NCBI RefSeq assembly: GCF_038181555.1
Contig: NZ_JBBWUA010000025.1
Location: forward strand, 1-46,920
Direction: 5' to 3'
Source of the DNA: Desulfitobacterium sp038181555
GTDB lineage: Bacteria > Bacillota > Desulfitobacteriia > Desulfitobacteriales > Desulfitobacteriaceae
DNA length: 46,920 nt
The notes under the pieces: generated by a model
The model's input: only the letters and a program-made list of their open reading frames with translations
Told to the model about the DNA's origin: nothing
Databases searched by the model: none
Made by a program: the position numbers and the translations under genes
Shown here: piece after piece, positions 7,554 to 16,180 of the stretch
Layout: each line of letters starts with the position of its first letter
How positions within the stretch are numbered: position 1 is the stretch's first letter

Positions 7554-8696
7554 ATGCGTAAAGCATTAATCTGGATTTTTGCATTTGGTCTTTTTCTAGG
7601 AAACTTAATTGTTCCCACCCAGGCCTATGGTGCAGTGTTAGAAACGGACGCCGCTAGCGCCATTCTCATGGATGCTAAGTCTGGCCAAATTCTATTTGAG
7701 AAAGAAATCCATAAAGAGCTACCACCAGCTAGTGTAACAAAATTGATGACCCTACTCGTGGCTGCTGATGCGATTGAGTCGGGCCGAGTGAGTCTAACGG
7801 ACAAAGTCACAGCCAGTGAAGGGGCCAGTGCACTAGGAGGATCTCAGATCTACTTGGAGCCGGGAGAAACCTTCACTCTGGAAGAGATGATGATTGCCAT
7901 AGCCGTCGGATCAGCAAATGATGCCTGCTATGCAGTAGCTGAACATATCAATGGTACCCATGAAGCTTTTGTTGAAGAGATGAATAAAAAGGCTAAAGCA
8001 TTGGGAGCAAATCATACTAACTTTGTGAATGCTTATGGCTTACCAGCCGAAGGCCATTACACAAGTGCCTATGACCTAGCTCTCATGGGACGCGAAGCCT
8101 TAAAGTATCCCTTGGTGCGTAAGCTGACCAGCATGAAAGAATATGATTTGCGGGACGGCAAGTTCAAGCTTTGGAATACCAATAAATTACTGTGGTGGTA
8201 CGAAGGAGCGGATGGCTTTAAAACGGGTTGGACTACAGAAGCCAAATATTGTCTGGCTTCGACAGTCGAACGAGATGGATTACGTCTTATTGCTGTGGTC
8301 ATGGGCGTTCCTCCGGTTCGGGGACACTTTACTGAATCGATGAAGCTTTACAATTATGGATTTGCTAATTTTACATATAAAGAATATGCACCTGCAGGTC
8401 AAAAGCAAGGGGTTATTATGGTTCGTAAGGGAATAGAGCAAGAGGTTGTGGCTGTGACTGAAAACGCCTTAGGGATTACGGTTCAAAAAGGAAATGATAA
8501 AAACATCTGGGCAGAGACGAAGCTCAACCCAGATCTGGAGGCACCTATTAAAGCAGGCCAAAAAGTAGGAGAAATATTGTTATATCGGGATCAGGAGTTA
8601 TTGACTTCCGTGAACTTGGTAGCAGAAAAGGAAATTGCCAAGGCAGGTATTGGGAAACAAATAATGCGAACCCTGCAAGGGGTGTTTGGCTTCTGA
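7554..8696 (+). CDS. dacF: D-alanyl-D-alanine carboxypeptidase, DacF type (class A low-mass PBP)
   Basis: A secreted or membrane-attached penicillin-binding protein that trims the stem-peptide terminal D-Ala, here probably in the forespore peptidoglycan. The signal peptide ends near residue 26 (PTQAYG). The three active-site motifs are intact: S60-V-T-K63, S120-A-N122 and K223-T-G225. A C-terminal beta domain (about 275-355) and a terminal amphipathic stretch (KQIMRTLQGVFGF) match the family. The 380-residue length is usual. The ATG follows AAGGGGGTCAAAGGA. GGGGATAATA at 7513-7522 fits the sigma-F -10 consensus, but no good -35 was found. In B. subtilis dacF heads the spoIIA transcript; here it points toward sigF with only four bases between the two stop codons. 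Confidence 0.92.
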   Translation: MRKALIWIFAFGLFLGNLIVPTQAYGAVLETDAASAILMDAKSGQILFEKEIHKELPPASVTKLMTLLVAADAIESGRVSLTDKVTASEGASALGGSQIYLEPGETFTLEEMMIAIAVGSANDACYAVAEHINGTHEAFVEEMNKKAKALGANHTNFVNAYGLPAEGHYTSAYDLALMGREALKYPLVRKLTSMKEYDLRDGKFKLWNTNKLLWWYEGADGFKTGWTTEAKYCLASTVERDGLRLIAVVMGVPPVRGHFTESMKLYNYGFANFTYKEYAPAGQKQGVIMVRKGIEQEVVAVTENALGITVQKGNDKNIWAETKLNPDLEAPIKAGQKVGEILLYRDQELLTSVNLVAEKEIAKAGIGKQIMRTLQGVFGF

Positions 8697-8700
8697 AACG

Positions 8701-9492
8701 TTAGCTATCTGTCGAACCATCTGGTTCATGGAGAAATTGGCGAATATGATGCAGTGCCGCCCGTTCAATTCGTGAGATTTGTACTTGAGATAAGTTAAGG
8801 AGTGCGGCAATCTCACTTTGAGTTTTATCTTCATAGAAACGCATCATGAGAACTCGCTGTTCTCGTTCAGGAAGTTTAGCCAGTACTTCTTTGAGGGCAA
8901 TCTTCTCGAACCAACTGGGTTCTAATTCTTTATCTATGGGAAGTTGGTCGAGAATATAGATCGGATCGGAGTCGTCTTGATAGAGCGTGTCATGTATGGA
9001 AGCAGGGCTTTGAACAGCTTCCAGGGCAGATACAATATCTTCACGATCGACTCCGATATTTTCTGAAATTTCACCGATGGTGGGTTCTCGACCGAGGCTA
9101 GCAGCTAAGATTTCCCGTGACTTATTGACCTTATAAACCAGCTCTTTATAAGAGCGGGGGACCTTCACAGGATGGTCATCCCTTAAGAAACGGCGTATCT
9201 CACCGATAATCATAGGCACAGCATAGGTCGAAAATTTTACGCCGTAAGTAAAGTCAAATTTGTCAATTGCCTTAATTAGACCGATGGTGCCAATTTGAAA
9301 GAGGTCTTCCAGCTCGTAACCCCGATGAGAGAAGCGCTGAACAAGGTTGAAAATGAGCTTGAGATTACAATTAATGAGTCGCTCTCTGGCTTCAGCATCA
9401 CCTTCTTGGGCACGATGGAGTAAATCCATCATCTCCTCATCTGATAGGAGTGGGAAACGGGGAAGATTCATTTCCGTTAGTCTTTGAATCAT
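8701..9492 (-). CDS. sigF: RNA polymerase sporulation sigma factor F
   Basis: The first forespore-specific sigma factor. Region 2 is visible in LINCNLKLIFNLVQRF and GYELEDLFQIGTIGL (core binding), then FSTYAVPMIIGEIRRFLRDD (the -10 recognition region). Region 3 lies around 125-170, and region 4 ends with a helix-turn-helix (KTQSEIAALLNLSQVQISRI). The protein has 263 residues. Its genomic company (SpoIIAB, SpoIIAA) identifies it as sigma-F rather than sigma-G. The ATG at 9492 is preceded by GGGGGG on the minus strand, 13 bases after spoIIAB. The 3' end abuts dacF on the opposite strand. Confidence 0.97.
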   Translation of the reverse strand: MIQRLTEMNLPRFPLLSDEEMMDLLHRAQEGDAEARERLINCNLKLIFNLVQRFSHRGYELEDLFQIGTIGLIKAIDKFDFTYGVKFSTYAVPMIIGEIRRFLRDDHPVKVPRSYKELVYKVNKSREILAASLGREPTIGEISENIGVDREDIVSALEAVQSPASIHDTLYQDDSDPIYILDQLPIDKELEPSWFEKIALKEVLAKLPEREQRVLMMRFYEDKTQSEIAALLNLSQVQISRIERAALHHIRQFLHEPDGSTDS

Positions 9493-9505
9493 TTTTCATC
9501 CCCCC

Positions 9506-9943
9506 CTAATGCGTGGAGGGCTGGATTTTATCAAGTCGCTTAATCATTGTGACGGTGGTTCCTTGATTGACGGCAGATTCCACTTGAAGATCATCCATAA
9601 AGGACTGCATGAAGACAAATCCTAAGCCCATACGTTCTGGATCAGTACTAAAGGCCGGCTGCATTGCCTGCTCCACATCAGCAATGCCGCAACCCTCATC
9701 CTTAACAATAATCTTTAAGCTTTCAGAATTATGTTCAATGATTAAATCGACTAGCCTGTCCGTGTCATTGGCATAGCCATGGATAATTGCGTTTGAAACC
9801 GCTTCGCTTACGGCGACCTTAAGTTCCTCGATATCATTGAGAGAGAGATCCAGTTGAGCGCCGACGGAAGCAATTAACATCCGAGCTATTCCTACGTTTT
9901 CGGCAAGACTTGAGAGCGTAAGTTTTAAAAGATTACTTTTCAT
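9506..9943 (-). CDS. spoIIAB: Anti-sigma-F factor and serine kinase SpoIIAB
   Basis: This protein binds and holds sigma-F inactive, and it phosphorylates SpoIIAA. The 145-residue GHKL ATPase shows the N-box EAVSNAIIHGY (E47, N51), the G1 box DEGCGIAD (82-89) and the G2 region MGLGFVFM (105-112). The order spoIIAA-spoIIAB-sigF is the conserved operon order. Its ATG overlaps the spoIIAA stop by four bases (ATGA, 9940-9943), which points to translational coupling and fixed stoichiometry. Confidence 0.97.
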   Translation of the reverse strand: MKSNLLKLTLSSLAENVGIARMLIASVGAQLDLSLNDIEELKVAVSEAVSNAIIHGYANDTDRLVDLIIEHNSESLKIIVKDEGCGIADVEQAMQPAFSTDPERMGLGFVFMQSFMDDLQVESAVNQGTTVTMIKRLDKIQPSTH

Positions 9944-10287
9944 ACGGTTTTTCCCTTCCTTCCATCTTCCTGGCCCAGCATCTCTTCAAACTGAATAATT
10001 CGAGGGAGCCCAGATAATTCCATAATCTTATAGATGTGTGGCGGCACTCGGGTAATGATAATTTTACCCCCCATGGGGAGAAGTTTCTTATAGCGGCCGA
10101 GAATGACCCCAAGACCGGAACTGTCGATAAAACTAATCTCTTCTAGATTAAGAATTACCGTACGGACTCCTCGACGTTCAATCTCGCTATCGATGGCTTG
10201 GCGTAGACTTTCAGAGGTATTCATGTCGAGTTCACCCCTTAAATGTAAGAGCAAGGTCTGGCGCTCAATTTTTTTATCAATAAGCAA
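9940..10287 (-). CDS. spoIIAA: Anti-anti-sigma-F factor SpoIIAA
   Basis: A STAS-domain protein of 115 residues that, when unphosphorylated, takes SpoIIAB away from sigma-F. The regulatory phosphoserine motif is intact in FIDSSGLGVILGRYK, with S57 matching the serine that SpoIIAB phosphorylates in B. subtilis. The start is a TTG at 10287, preceded by AGGGGGG eight bases upstream. It heads the spoIIA operon behind a sigma-H promoter. Confidence 0.96.
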   Translation of the reverse strand: MLIDKKIERQTLLLHLRGELDMNTSESLRQAIDSEIERRGVRTVILNLEEISFIDSSGLGVILGRYKKLLPMGGKIIITRVPPHIYKIMELSGLPRIIQFEEMLGQEDGRKGKTV

Positions 10288-10319
10288 TTGTGTTCCCCCC
10301 TAAAACGTCTTCTCAGAAT

Positions 10320-10348
10320 CAATTCGACGGTATCCATAATTTTCCTTC
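10320..10348 (-). promoter_or_regulatory. Sigma-H promoter of the spoIIA operon
   Basis: Reading the minus strand, GAAGGAAAA (10348 to 10340) fits the -35 consensus RnAGGAwWW. After exactly 11 bases, GTCGAATTG (10328 to 10320) fits the -10 consensus RnnGAATww with one mismatch at the end. Spacing and distance to spoIIAA are as expected for the known sigma-H-driven spoIIA promoter. No SpoIIAA-proximal 0A box was identified with confidence. Confidence 0.78.
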
Positions 10349-10405
10349 TGATTTGCGAGGAAAATATTAATTTCATAACGATGGAAGGCTGATCATTGTA
10401 ACAAG

Positions 10406-10434
10406 GCATAATTTTTTTTTTAAGATTCATACTA
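10406..10434 (+). promoter_or_regulatory. Sigma-G promoter of the spoVA operon
   Basis: GCATA at 10406-10410 fits the -35 GHATR, and CATACTA at 10428-10434 fits the -10 CATnHTA. A 17-base, very T-rich spacer lies between them. The start of spoVAC is 60 bases downstream. In B. subtilis spoVA is a sigma-G operon, so both sequence and context agree. Confidence 0.75.
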
Positions 10435-10494
10435 AGTGTTAGCAAATTCCTGATGGATAGTTACTCATGCGTCAGGTCTATAGGAGTGATTTAA

Positions 10495-10962
10495 TTGCCT
10501 AAACAGAATCTAAGACCACCTAATCTAAAAGTAACTCCCCAAGAATACGAACAATTGTCTAAATCTATGACCCCCAAGCCTACGATCGGTAAGAATGTTA
10601 TACGTGCATTTCTCGTGGGTGGGCTTATCTGCGTATTCGGCCAGATTATCATCAATTCTTTTGTTCAAGTGGGATTGCCCAAGGATCAAGCTTCAACAGC
10701 AACGACAGCCTTGCTTATATTTCTCGGAGCCCTATTGACCGGGTTAGGTGTATATGACGAAATCGGCAAGTTCGCAGGGGCCGGCTCCATCGTTCCGGTC
10801 ACCGGATTTGCTAATTCTATTGTTTCCTCGGCATTGGAGTATAAACGCGAAGGATATGTAATGGGCGTCGGGGCCAAACTATTTACGATAGCTGGGCCGG
10901 TATTGGTCTACGGAATTGCGACATCGATAGGGATCGGTATAATCGTCTATTTCCTGCGTTAA
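10495..10962 (+). CDS. spoVAC: Stage V sporulation protein AC
   Basis: An inner-spore-membrane protein of the dipicolinic acid (Ca-DPA) channel; SpoVAC is considered the mechanosensitive pore component. The 155-residue protein has an N-terminal hydrophilic segment and about four membrane segments (around 35-57, 67-87, 98-115 and 125-153). It carries the family pattern GGLICVFGQ, GLGVYDEIGKFAGAGSIVPVTGF. The TTG start follows TAGGAGTGA. SpoVAE downstream is a shorter paralogue sharing the GLGVY, KFAGAG and P.(S/T)GF pattern. Confidence 0.95.
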   Translation: MPKQNLRPPNLKVTPQEYEQLSKSMTPKPTIGKNVIRAFLVGGLICVFGQIIINSFVQVGLPKDQASTATTALLIFLGALLTGLGVYDEIGKFAGAGSIVPVTGFANSIVSSALEYKREGYVMGVGAKLFTIAGPVLVYGIATSIGIGIIVYFLR

Positions 10963-11034
10963 GCCGAAACCTTCTCCTGAGATAAGATTGATTTTTTGAT
11001 AATACTTGAAAGAGAACGAAGGGATGAAGAAATA

Positions 11035-12039
11035 ATGAAGCTTAAACGTATGGGGAATCAAACGGTAGTTTTTTCTAATCCGTCGGTGATTCTCTCCTCA
11101 TACTCTGTAGTAGGCCCCATGGAAGGTCAAGGACCGCTGAGTAAATCCTTCAACAGTGTTTGGAAGGATAACATTAGTGGGAACTCGTCCTGGGAGGTCG
11201 CGGAAAGCAAAATGCTTGAGGAAGCGCTGGAGGGTGCAATAAACCGGGCGAGTATGGCAAAGGATGAGATTGATTATCTTTTGGCCGGTGATTTATTGAA
11301 TCAGATAATTTCAGCCAATTTTGCAGCACGAACGATGGGACTACCTTTTATCGGACTTTATGGTGCCTGCTCAACCATGGCCTTAAGTATGTCCGTCGGT
11401 ACCATGTTGATCGATGGTGGATTTGCCCGACGAGTCCTAGTGGGTGTGTCTAGCCATCATGATACAGCTGAGCGACAATATCGAATGCCTACTGAGCAAG
11501 GGGGACAAAGAGCTATGAGTGCTCAGTGGACCGTGACGGGAGCAGGTAGCCTAGTATTAGGAGAGAGTGGTGAAGGACCCCGGATTACGGCTGCGACGAT
11601 TGGGAGAATTGTAGATTTTGGGGAAAAGGATGCCAATAACATGGGGGCAGCCATGGCCCCAGCCGTTGCAGACACCATACTTAACCATTTGAACGATATG
11701 AACCGCACCCCTGATGATTATGATTTGATTATCTCTGGGGACTTAGGTAGTGTCGGACTCAATCTTTCCCAAGAGGTGTTGAAAAAGAATGGCTTAGCAT
11801 TCAACAACTTCTCCGATTGTGGAGTCTTAATCTATGACAAAAAGCAGGATGTTCATGCCGGAGCCAGTGGCTGTGGATGCTCTGCTGTGGTTTTCGCAGG
11901 ACATATCCTGGATAAAATAAAGTCTGGCGAATATAAGCGGGTACTTCTCGTGGGAAGTGGTGCTTTGCATAGTCAGACATCGTCCTTGCAAGGGGAATCG
12001 ATCCCCGGCATTGGTCATGCTGTGGTCATTGAAGCATAA
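11035..12039 (+). CDS. spoVAD: Stage V sporulation protein AD
   Basis: A thiolase-fold protein that binds dipicolinic acid at the inner spore membrane and is needed for its uptake into the forespore. The protein has 334 residues. LLAGDLLNQ, GLYGACSTM with its conserved Cys, SSHHDTAERQYRMPTEQGGQ and MGAAMAPAVADTI follow the Bacillus protein closely. The ATG at 11035 was chosen over an in-frame TTG at 10996 because Bacillus SpoVAD also begins MKL and a GAAGGGA site lies upstream. It is 72 bp after spoVAC and 13 bp before spoVAE. Confidence 0.95.
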   Translation: MKLKRMGNQTVVFSNPSVILSSYSVVGPMEGQGPLSKSFNSVWKDNISGNSSWEVAESKMLEEALEGAINRASMAKDEIDYLLAGDLLNQIISANFAARTMGLPFIGLYGACSTMALSMSVGTMLIDGGFARRVLVGVSSHHDTAERQYRMPTEQGGQRAMSAQWTVTGAGSLVLGESGEGPRITAATIGRIVDFGEKDANNMGAAMAPAVADTILNHLNDMNRTPDDYDLIISGDLGSVGLNLSQEVLKKNGLAFNNFSDCGVLIYDKKQDVHAGASGCGCSAVVFAGHILDKIKSGEYKRVLLVGSGALHSQTSSLQGESIPGIGHAVVIEA

Positions 12040-12052
12040 AGGGGGGATAGTG

Positions 12053-12415
12053 ATGTTTGAACAGGTCATTCCGGCATTTATTGTCGGCGGTTTGATTTGC
12101 GTTGTCGGTCAATTGCTGATGGATTTAACAAAACCATCGTTTACACCTGCTCATGTCCTGGTCACCTTTGTTACCGGGGGAGCAATTTTGGGAGGGCTAG
12201 GTGTTTATGAACCTCTGGTGAAATTTGCAGGTGCAGGGGCGTCTGTTCCCTTATCAGGCTTTGGTTACACTCTAGCGAAAGGTGCTATGGAAGCTGTGGG
12301 AGAGAGAGGTCTTCTGGGAGCTTTTTCAGGAGGAGTAGAGGCCGCAGCGGTAGGAATTGCGGCGGCAGTCTTCTTTGGCTATTTAGTTTCCATAACCTTC
12401 AATCCTAAAGGATAG
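12053..12415 (+). CDS. spoVAE: Stage V sporulation protein AE (SpoVAEb type)
   Basis: A 120-residue integral membrane protein of the Ca-DPA channel with about three to four membrane segments. Key patterns are GGLICVVGQLLMD, GLGVYEPLVKFAGAGASVP and an Ala/Gly-rich final segment (EAAAVGIAAAVFFGYLV). The ATG at 12053 follows AGGGGGGATAG. spoVAA, spoVAB and spoVAEa of Bacillus are absent; the AC-AD-AE core is the conserved minimum in Clostridia. Confidence 0.93.
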   Translation: MFEQVIPAFIVGGLICVVGQLLMDLTKPSFTPAHVLVTFVTGGAILGGLGVYEPLVKFAGAGASVPLSGFGYTLAKGAMEAVGERGLLGAFSGGVEAAAVGIAAAVFFGYLVSITFNPKG

Positions 12416-12486
12416 GGGAAGACGAGTTGGAATCTGAGAAAGGTAAGGACTAAGCGGGGGAATAATTGTGGGCTGGGGGTGATAGT

Positions 12487-13977
12487 TTGGACAATTCAAG
12501 TGAACGCAATGTGAAAGTCAGTAAGAATTATCAAAAGAACATCGACTATCTTAATCGGGAACTGGGGGTTCCCGATAATTTTGATATTGTCCTCAGAGAA
12601 ATGTCCATTGCTGGTAAAAAAGTGGCCATTTACTCTGTCAATGGCATGGTTAATACGCAAGTTGTCACTATGATTTTGGATGCACTTGTCGATTTAGAGC
12701 GGGCGGATTTAGTAGTCAATGCGCTGCACACCCTTGTAAAAGGCCGCATTGTTGGCCTCCAAGTATCTGAAGTAGATACAATGGATAAGATTCTCTACTT
12801 TATTTTATCCGGCCCCATGGCTCTTTTCGTGGAGGGTCAGGAAAAAGCCATCATTGTCGATGCTCGCAGCTTTCCTGCGCGATCACCTGACGAGCCGGAT
12901 ATTGAACGAGTAACTCGAGGGGCGAGAGATGGTTTTACCGAAACGTTAATCTTTAATACAGCACTAATTCGTCGGCGACTCAGGGACCCTATGTTAAGAA
13001 TGAAGCTCATGCAGGTCGGTGGACGCTCGAAAACTGACGTTTGTGTTGCTTACATTGAAGATATAACCAATGAACAGTTGGTTAATGAGATTACGGAAGA
13101 AATTCAAAAAATAAAGATCGATGGAATTCCCATGGCTGAAAAGAGCGTTGAGGAATTTATCTTAGGTAGTAAGATTTGGAATCCTTACCCTCGGGTAAGG
13201 TATACGGAAAGACCGGATGTAGCGGCTGTTCATCTTTTAGAAGGACATGTGGTAGTTTTAGTAGACACTTCACCCTCCGTAATGATTGCTCCAGCCACTT
13301 TTTGGTCGCACACTCAGCATGCTGAGGAGTACCGACAAGAGCCGATCGTGGGGGCCTATTTGCGGTGGGTCCGCTTTATGGGCATCTTCGCTGCTCTTTT
13401 TCTTCTTCCCTTATGGTTGGCTTGTGCTTTGAATTCCCATATTCTACCGGAATGGCTCCAGTTCGTCGGTGTCGAGAAAATCGGGAAGATTGGGCTTATT
13501 CCCCAGGTCTTTTTAGCGGAGTTTGGGGTGGACTTAGTGCGCATGGCAGCTATCCATACCCCGGGTCCCTTAACAGTTGCTTTAGGTTTGATTGCCACCT
13601 TCATGATTGGGGATGTGGCGATCAAGGTCGGGTTATTCTCGCAGGAAATTATCGTTTATATCGCGGTGGTCACCGTAGGTACTTTTGCAACTCCTAGCTA
13701 TGAGCTTGCACAAGCCAACCGCTTAGCTCGCCTCTTTCTACTAGTGATGGTTGCCTTAAATAACTTTATTGGCTTTGTTATAGGTGCCCTGATACTGTTT
13801 TTCCTACTGTGGAGGACCAAATCCTTCGGTGTACCGTACCTTTGGCCACTCTTGCCATTAGACCTTAAGGCCTTAGGCACAGTTTTAGTCCGATCACCCC
13901 TACCAATCAAGAATAAGCGACCCAGCATTTTAAAACCAAAGGACGCTATTCGTCAACCGGAAGGTCATGATGAATAA
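12487..13977 (+). CDS. spoVAF: Stage V sporulation protein AF (GerA-family A-subunit-like)
   Basis: A membrane protein related to GerA-type receptor A subunits and the last gene of the canonical spoVA operon. About 280 residues of soluble N-terminal region (NIDYLNRELGV; RDPMLRMKLMQVGGRSKTDV; LVDTSPSVMIAPATFWS) precede several membrane segments (about 300-325, 350-370, 375-400 and 420-445) and a basic tail. The TTG at 12487, with GGGGGT seven bases upstream, gives 496 residues, close to Bacillus SpoVAF. A TTG at 12466 behind another GGGGG is also possible. The bundled operon role is DPA release at germination, with exact biochemistry unclear. Confidence 0.92.
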   Translation: MDNSSERNVKVSKNYQKNIDYLNRELGVPDNFDIVLREMSIAGKKVAIYSVNGMVNTQVVTMILDALVDLERADLVVNALHTLVKGRIVGLQVSEVDTMDKILYFILSGPMALFVEGQEKAIIVDARSFPARSPDEPDIERVTRGARDGFTETLIFNTALIRRRLRDPMLRMKLMQVGGRSKTDVCVAYIEDITNEQLVNEITEEIQKIKIDGIPMAEKSVEEFILGSKIWNPYPRVRYTERPDVAAVHLLEGHVVVLVDTSPSVMIAPATFWSHTQHAEEYRQEPIVGAYLRWVRFMGIFAALFLLPLWLACALNSHILPEWLQFVGVEKIGKIGLIPQVFLAEFGVDLVRMAAIHTPGPLTVALGLIATFMIGDVAIKVGLFSQEIIVYIAVVTVGTFATPSYELAQANRLARLFLLVMVALNNFIGFVIGALILFFLLWRTKSFGVPYLWPLLPLDLKALGTVLVRSPLPIKNKRPSILKPKDAIRQPEGHDE

Positions 13978-13992
13978 GGAGGATTTAGATCA

Positions 13993-15099
13993 GTGAGATT
14001 AGGGTTTCCACGGGCGTTGATGTATTACGAGTATTATCCCTTCTGGGCAGGATTTTTTTATAAATTAGGTATTGAATTGGTCACATCCCCTTCGACCAAT
14101 CGCGAAATTATGGAGATGGGTCTTAAAAAGGCCGCGGATGAAACTTGCCTGCCGGTAAAAATACTGGTTGGACATCTTATGGCTTTGCGTGATGTGGAGG
14201 GGATTTTCCTGCCTCGCTTGGTAAGTATGGAAGAGAATACTTATCTTTGTCCAAAGATTTTAGGGCTTCCTGAGAGTGTGCTCTATGCCATTCCCGAGCA
14301 GGAAATTTATACTTTGGATGTTAATTGGCGTGAAGGAAAGAGAGAAGTTTTGAAAAGCCTCTTGGCTTTCCGAACAAGAATAGGGCGCACAAAAAGTCAG
14401 ATTAGAGAAGGATTTGCGGAAGCTCAGCGGTGGCAGAAAGCCTACCGGAGAATGCGCAATGCGGGTTGGTCCTTTGAGGAAAGTATGGAGTGTTTTGAGA
14501 CCTTAGCCGAGCCCCTGAAGCTCAAAGATTTGGGATTTAGTCGAGAGCGTAGCCATAGACAGAAGACTGCGGATTTTGAAGATGGATGGCTTTTGGATCA
14601 GGGGGATATCACGGATTCCTTAGAAAAGAAGCCCAGAATTGCTTTAGTGGGACACAGTTATCTAACCTATGAATCCTACGCCAATATGAACCTGGTACAG
14701 CGGCTTCGCGAAAAGGCCCAAGTCCTAGTGGTCGAAAATGTGGAGGCTACCCCTATCGAGTTGCAACAAAGTCATTTGCAGAAGAAGATCTTTTGGAGTC
14801 ATGCCAAGAAAATCTATGGGGCGGGGTCCTATTACGTAGAAGATCCGGAAATTGATGGGCTGATTTACCTATCTTGTTTCGGATGCGGGACCGATTCCAT
14901 GACTAATGATTTACTTGCCCGCAGAGCTCGACAGAACCAAAAGCCCTATTTGGTTCTAACATTGGACGAGCACACTGGAGAGGCTGGCTTGGTTACTCGG
15001 ATCGAAGCCTTTCTCGATATGCTTGAAAGGAGGGACGATTATGAAAGTAACCTTTCCTCATATGGGGAACACATGGATCGTCATTCAAGCTTTACTTGA
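13993..15099 (+). CDS. 2-hydroxyacyl-CoA dehydratase-like protein, COG3580 type
   Basis: The 368-residue protein belongs to the DUF2229 group that accompanies ATP-dependent activases. Visible features are the opening RLGFPRALMYYEYYPFW, an early Cys in DETCLPVKILVGH, Cys in TYLCPKILGLP, and CFGCGTDSM plus TLDEHTGEAGLVTR near the end. In many bacteria the COG3580, COG3581 and COG1924 parts are fused into one protein of more than 1,300 residues; here they are separate adjacent genes. The GTG start follows AAGGAGG, only 15 bp after spoVAF, so it is probably read from the spoVA promoter. Its last 59 bases overlap the next gene out of frame. The substrate is unknown. Confidence 0.8.
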   Translation: MRLGFPRALMYYEYYPFWAGFFYKLGIELVTSPSTNREIMEMGLKKAADETCLPVKILVGHLMALRDVEGIFLPRLVSMEENTYLCPKILGLPESVLYAIPEQEIYTLDVNWREGKREVLKSLLAFRTRIGRTKSQIREGFAEAQRWQKAYRRMRNAGWSFEESMECFETLAEPLKLKDLGFSRERSHRQKTADFEDGWLLDQGDITDSLEKKPRIALVGHSYLTYESYANMNLVQRLREKAQVLVVENVEATPIELQQSHLQKKIFWSHAKKIYGAGSYYVEDPEIDGLIYLSCFGCGTDSMTNDLLARRARQNQKPYLVLTLDEHTGEAGLVTRIEAFLDMLERRDDYESNLSSYGEHMDRHSSFT

Positions 15100-16180
15100 A
15101 AATTTAAGCGTGGACTATGTTGTTCCGCCGTTGAATAGTAAAGAGACCCTAACCATCGGGACCCAACTTTCACCTGAATCTTTCTGTCTTCCGCTCAAGT
15201 TGAATCTAGGGAATTTTGTGCAGGCAGCAGCACTCGGAGCTGACACGGCCCTCATCACCGGAGGAGTTGGACCCTGTCGCTTTGGTTATTATGGAGAGAT
15301 GGAACGGCAGATTCTGCAAGAAGCGGGTTATCCATTTGATGTCATAACCTTAGAACCTCCTGATGGTAGCTTGATCGGCCTCGCCGAACGAATACGCAAG
15401 CTTGCCGGTGAAAAGAATACTTGGAACCGAATCGTTAAAGCTATGCTTTTTGCCTACCGTAAAAGTTTAGTTCTGGACCAAATCGAAGATTTGTTCCATG
15501 GGTTCCGTCCTCGGATTCAATCCCCCACCCAGGTGGACCGGCTATATGAAGAAACCAAACGACGTTTAGTTCAGGCAATGACTGATCAAGGGTTAAAGGA
15601 TGTTTTAAATTGGCTTAAGGATGTAATGCAGCAAAGCTTAGCTGACTACGTAGACTGCATGGAGGAAAATCCCTTAAGGATTGCTGTGGTAGGAGAAATC
15701 TATACCATTTTAGAGCCGTTTATATCTATGGATGTAGAAAAGGAGTTGGGCAATCTAGGCGCAGTCGTTGATCGATCGATTTATCTGTCGGGATGGGTTG
15801 GCGAGCATGTGTTTCGCGGCCTCGTTCAAGGGTATCGACCTTTAAGACCATACTACACCTTAGCAAAGCCTTATCTGAATCATTTTGTGGGAGGACATGC
15901 TCGAGAAACCATAGGAGCAACGGTGAAATATGCCCAAGAGGGTTATGAGGGAATCGTTCAGCTCTTGCCGCTGGGCTGTATGCCGGAAATTGTTGCTTCG
16001 GCGATTTTGCCGAAGATTCAAGAGGATTATGGAATACCGATTATGACCTTAACTGTGGATGAACATACAGGAAGAGCGGGAATTCAAACTCGACTGGAAG
16101 CCTTCGTGGATTTATTAGAACGATCACGCCATAATTTAACAGCGATCAATGAGGGAGTGTTGGAACTTGCCGGTAGATAA
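15041..16180 (+). CDS. 2-hydroxyacyl-CoA dehydratase-like protein, COG3581 type
   Basis: The 379-residue protein opens MKVTFPHMGNTWIVIQALLE. It has Cys residues in SFCLPLKLNLG, GVGPCRFGYYGE and LPLGCMPEIV that could hold an Fe-S cluster, and it ends with TVDEHTGRAGIQTRLEAFVD. That end is clearly related to the end of the preceding protein, so the two are paralogous halves. The ATG at 15041 with AAAGGAGG seven bases before it is preferred over an upstream TTG. It starts inside the upstream gene and runs 14 bases into the downstream one, which implies tightly coupled expression. Catalytic activity is not established. Confidence 0.8.
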   Translation: MKVTFPHMGNTWIVIQALLENLSVDYVVPPLNSKETLTIGTQLSPESFCLPLKLNLGNFVQAAALGADTALITGGVGPCRFGYYGEMERQILQEAGYPFDVITLEPPDGSLIGLAERIRKLAGEKNTWNRIVKAMLFAYRKSLVLDQIEDLFHGFRPRIQSPTQVDRLYEETKRRLVQAMTDQGLKDVLNWLKDVMQQSLADYVDCMEENPLRIAVVGEIYTILEPFISMDVEKELGNLGAVVDRSIYLSGWVGEHVFRGLVQGYRPLRPYYTLAKPYLNHFVGGHARETIGATVKYAQEGYEGIVQLLPLGCMPEIVASAILPKIQEDYGIPIMTLTVDEHTGRAGIQTRLEAFVDLLERSRHNLTAINEGVLELAGR

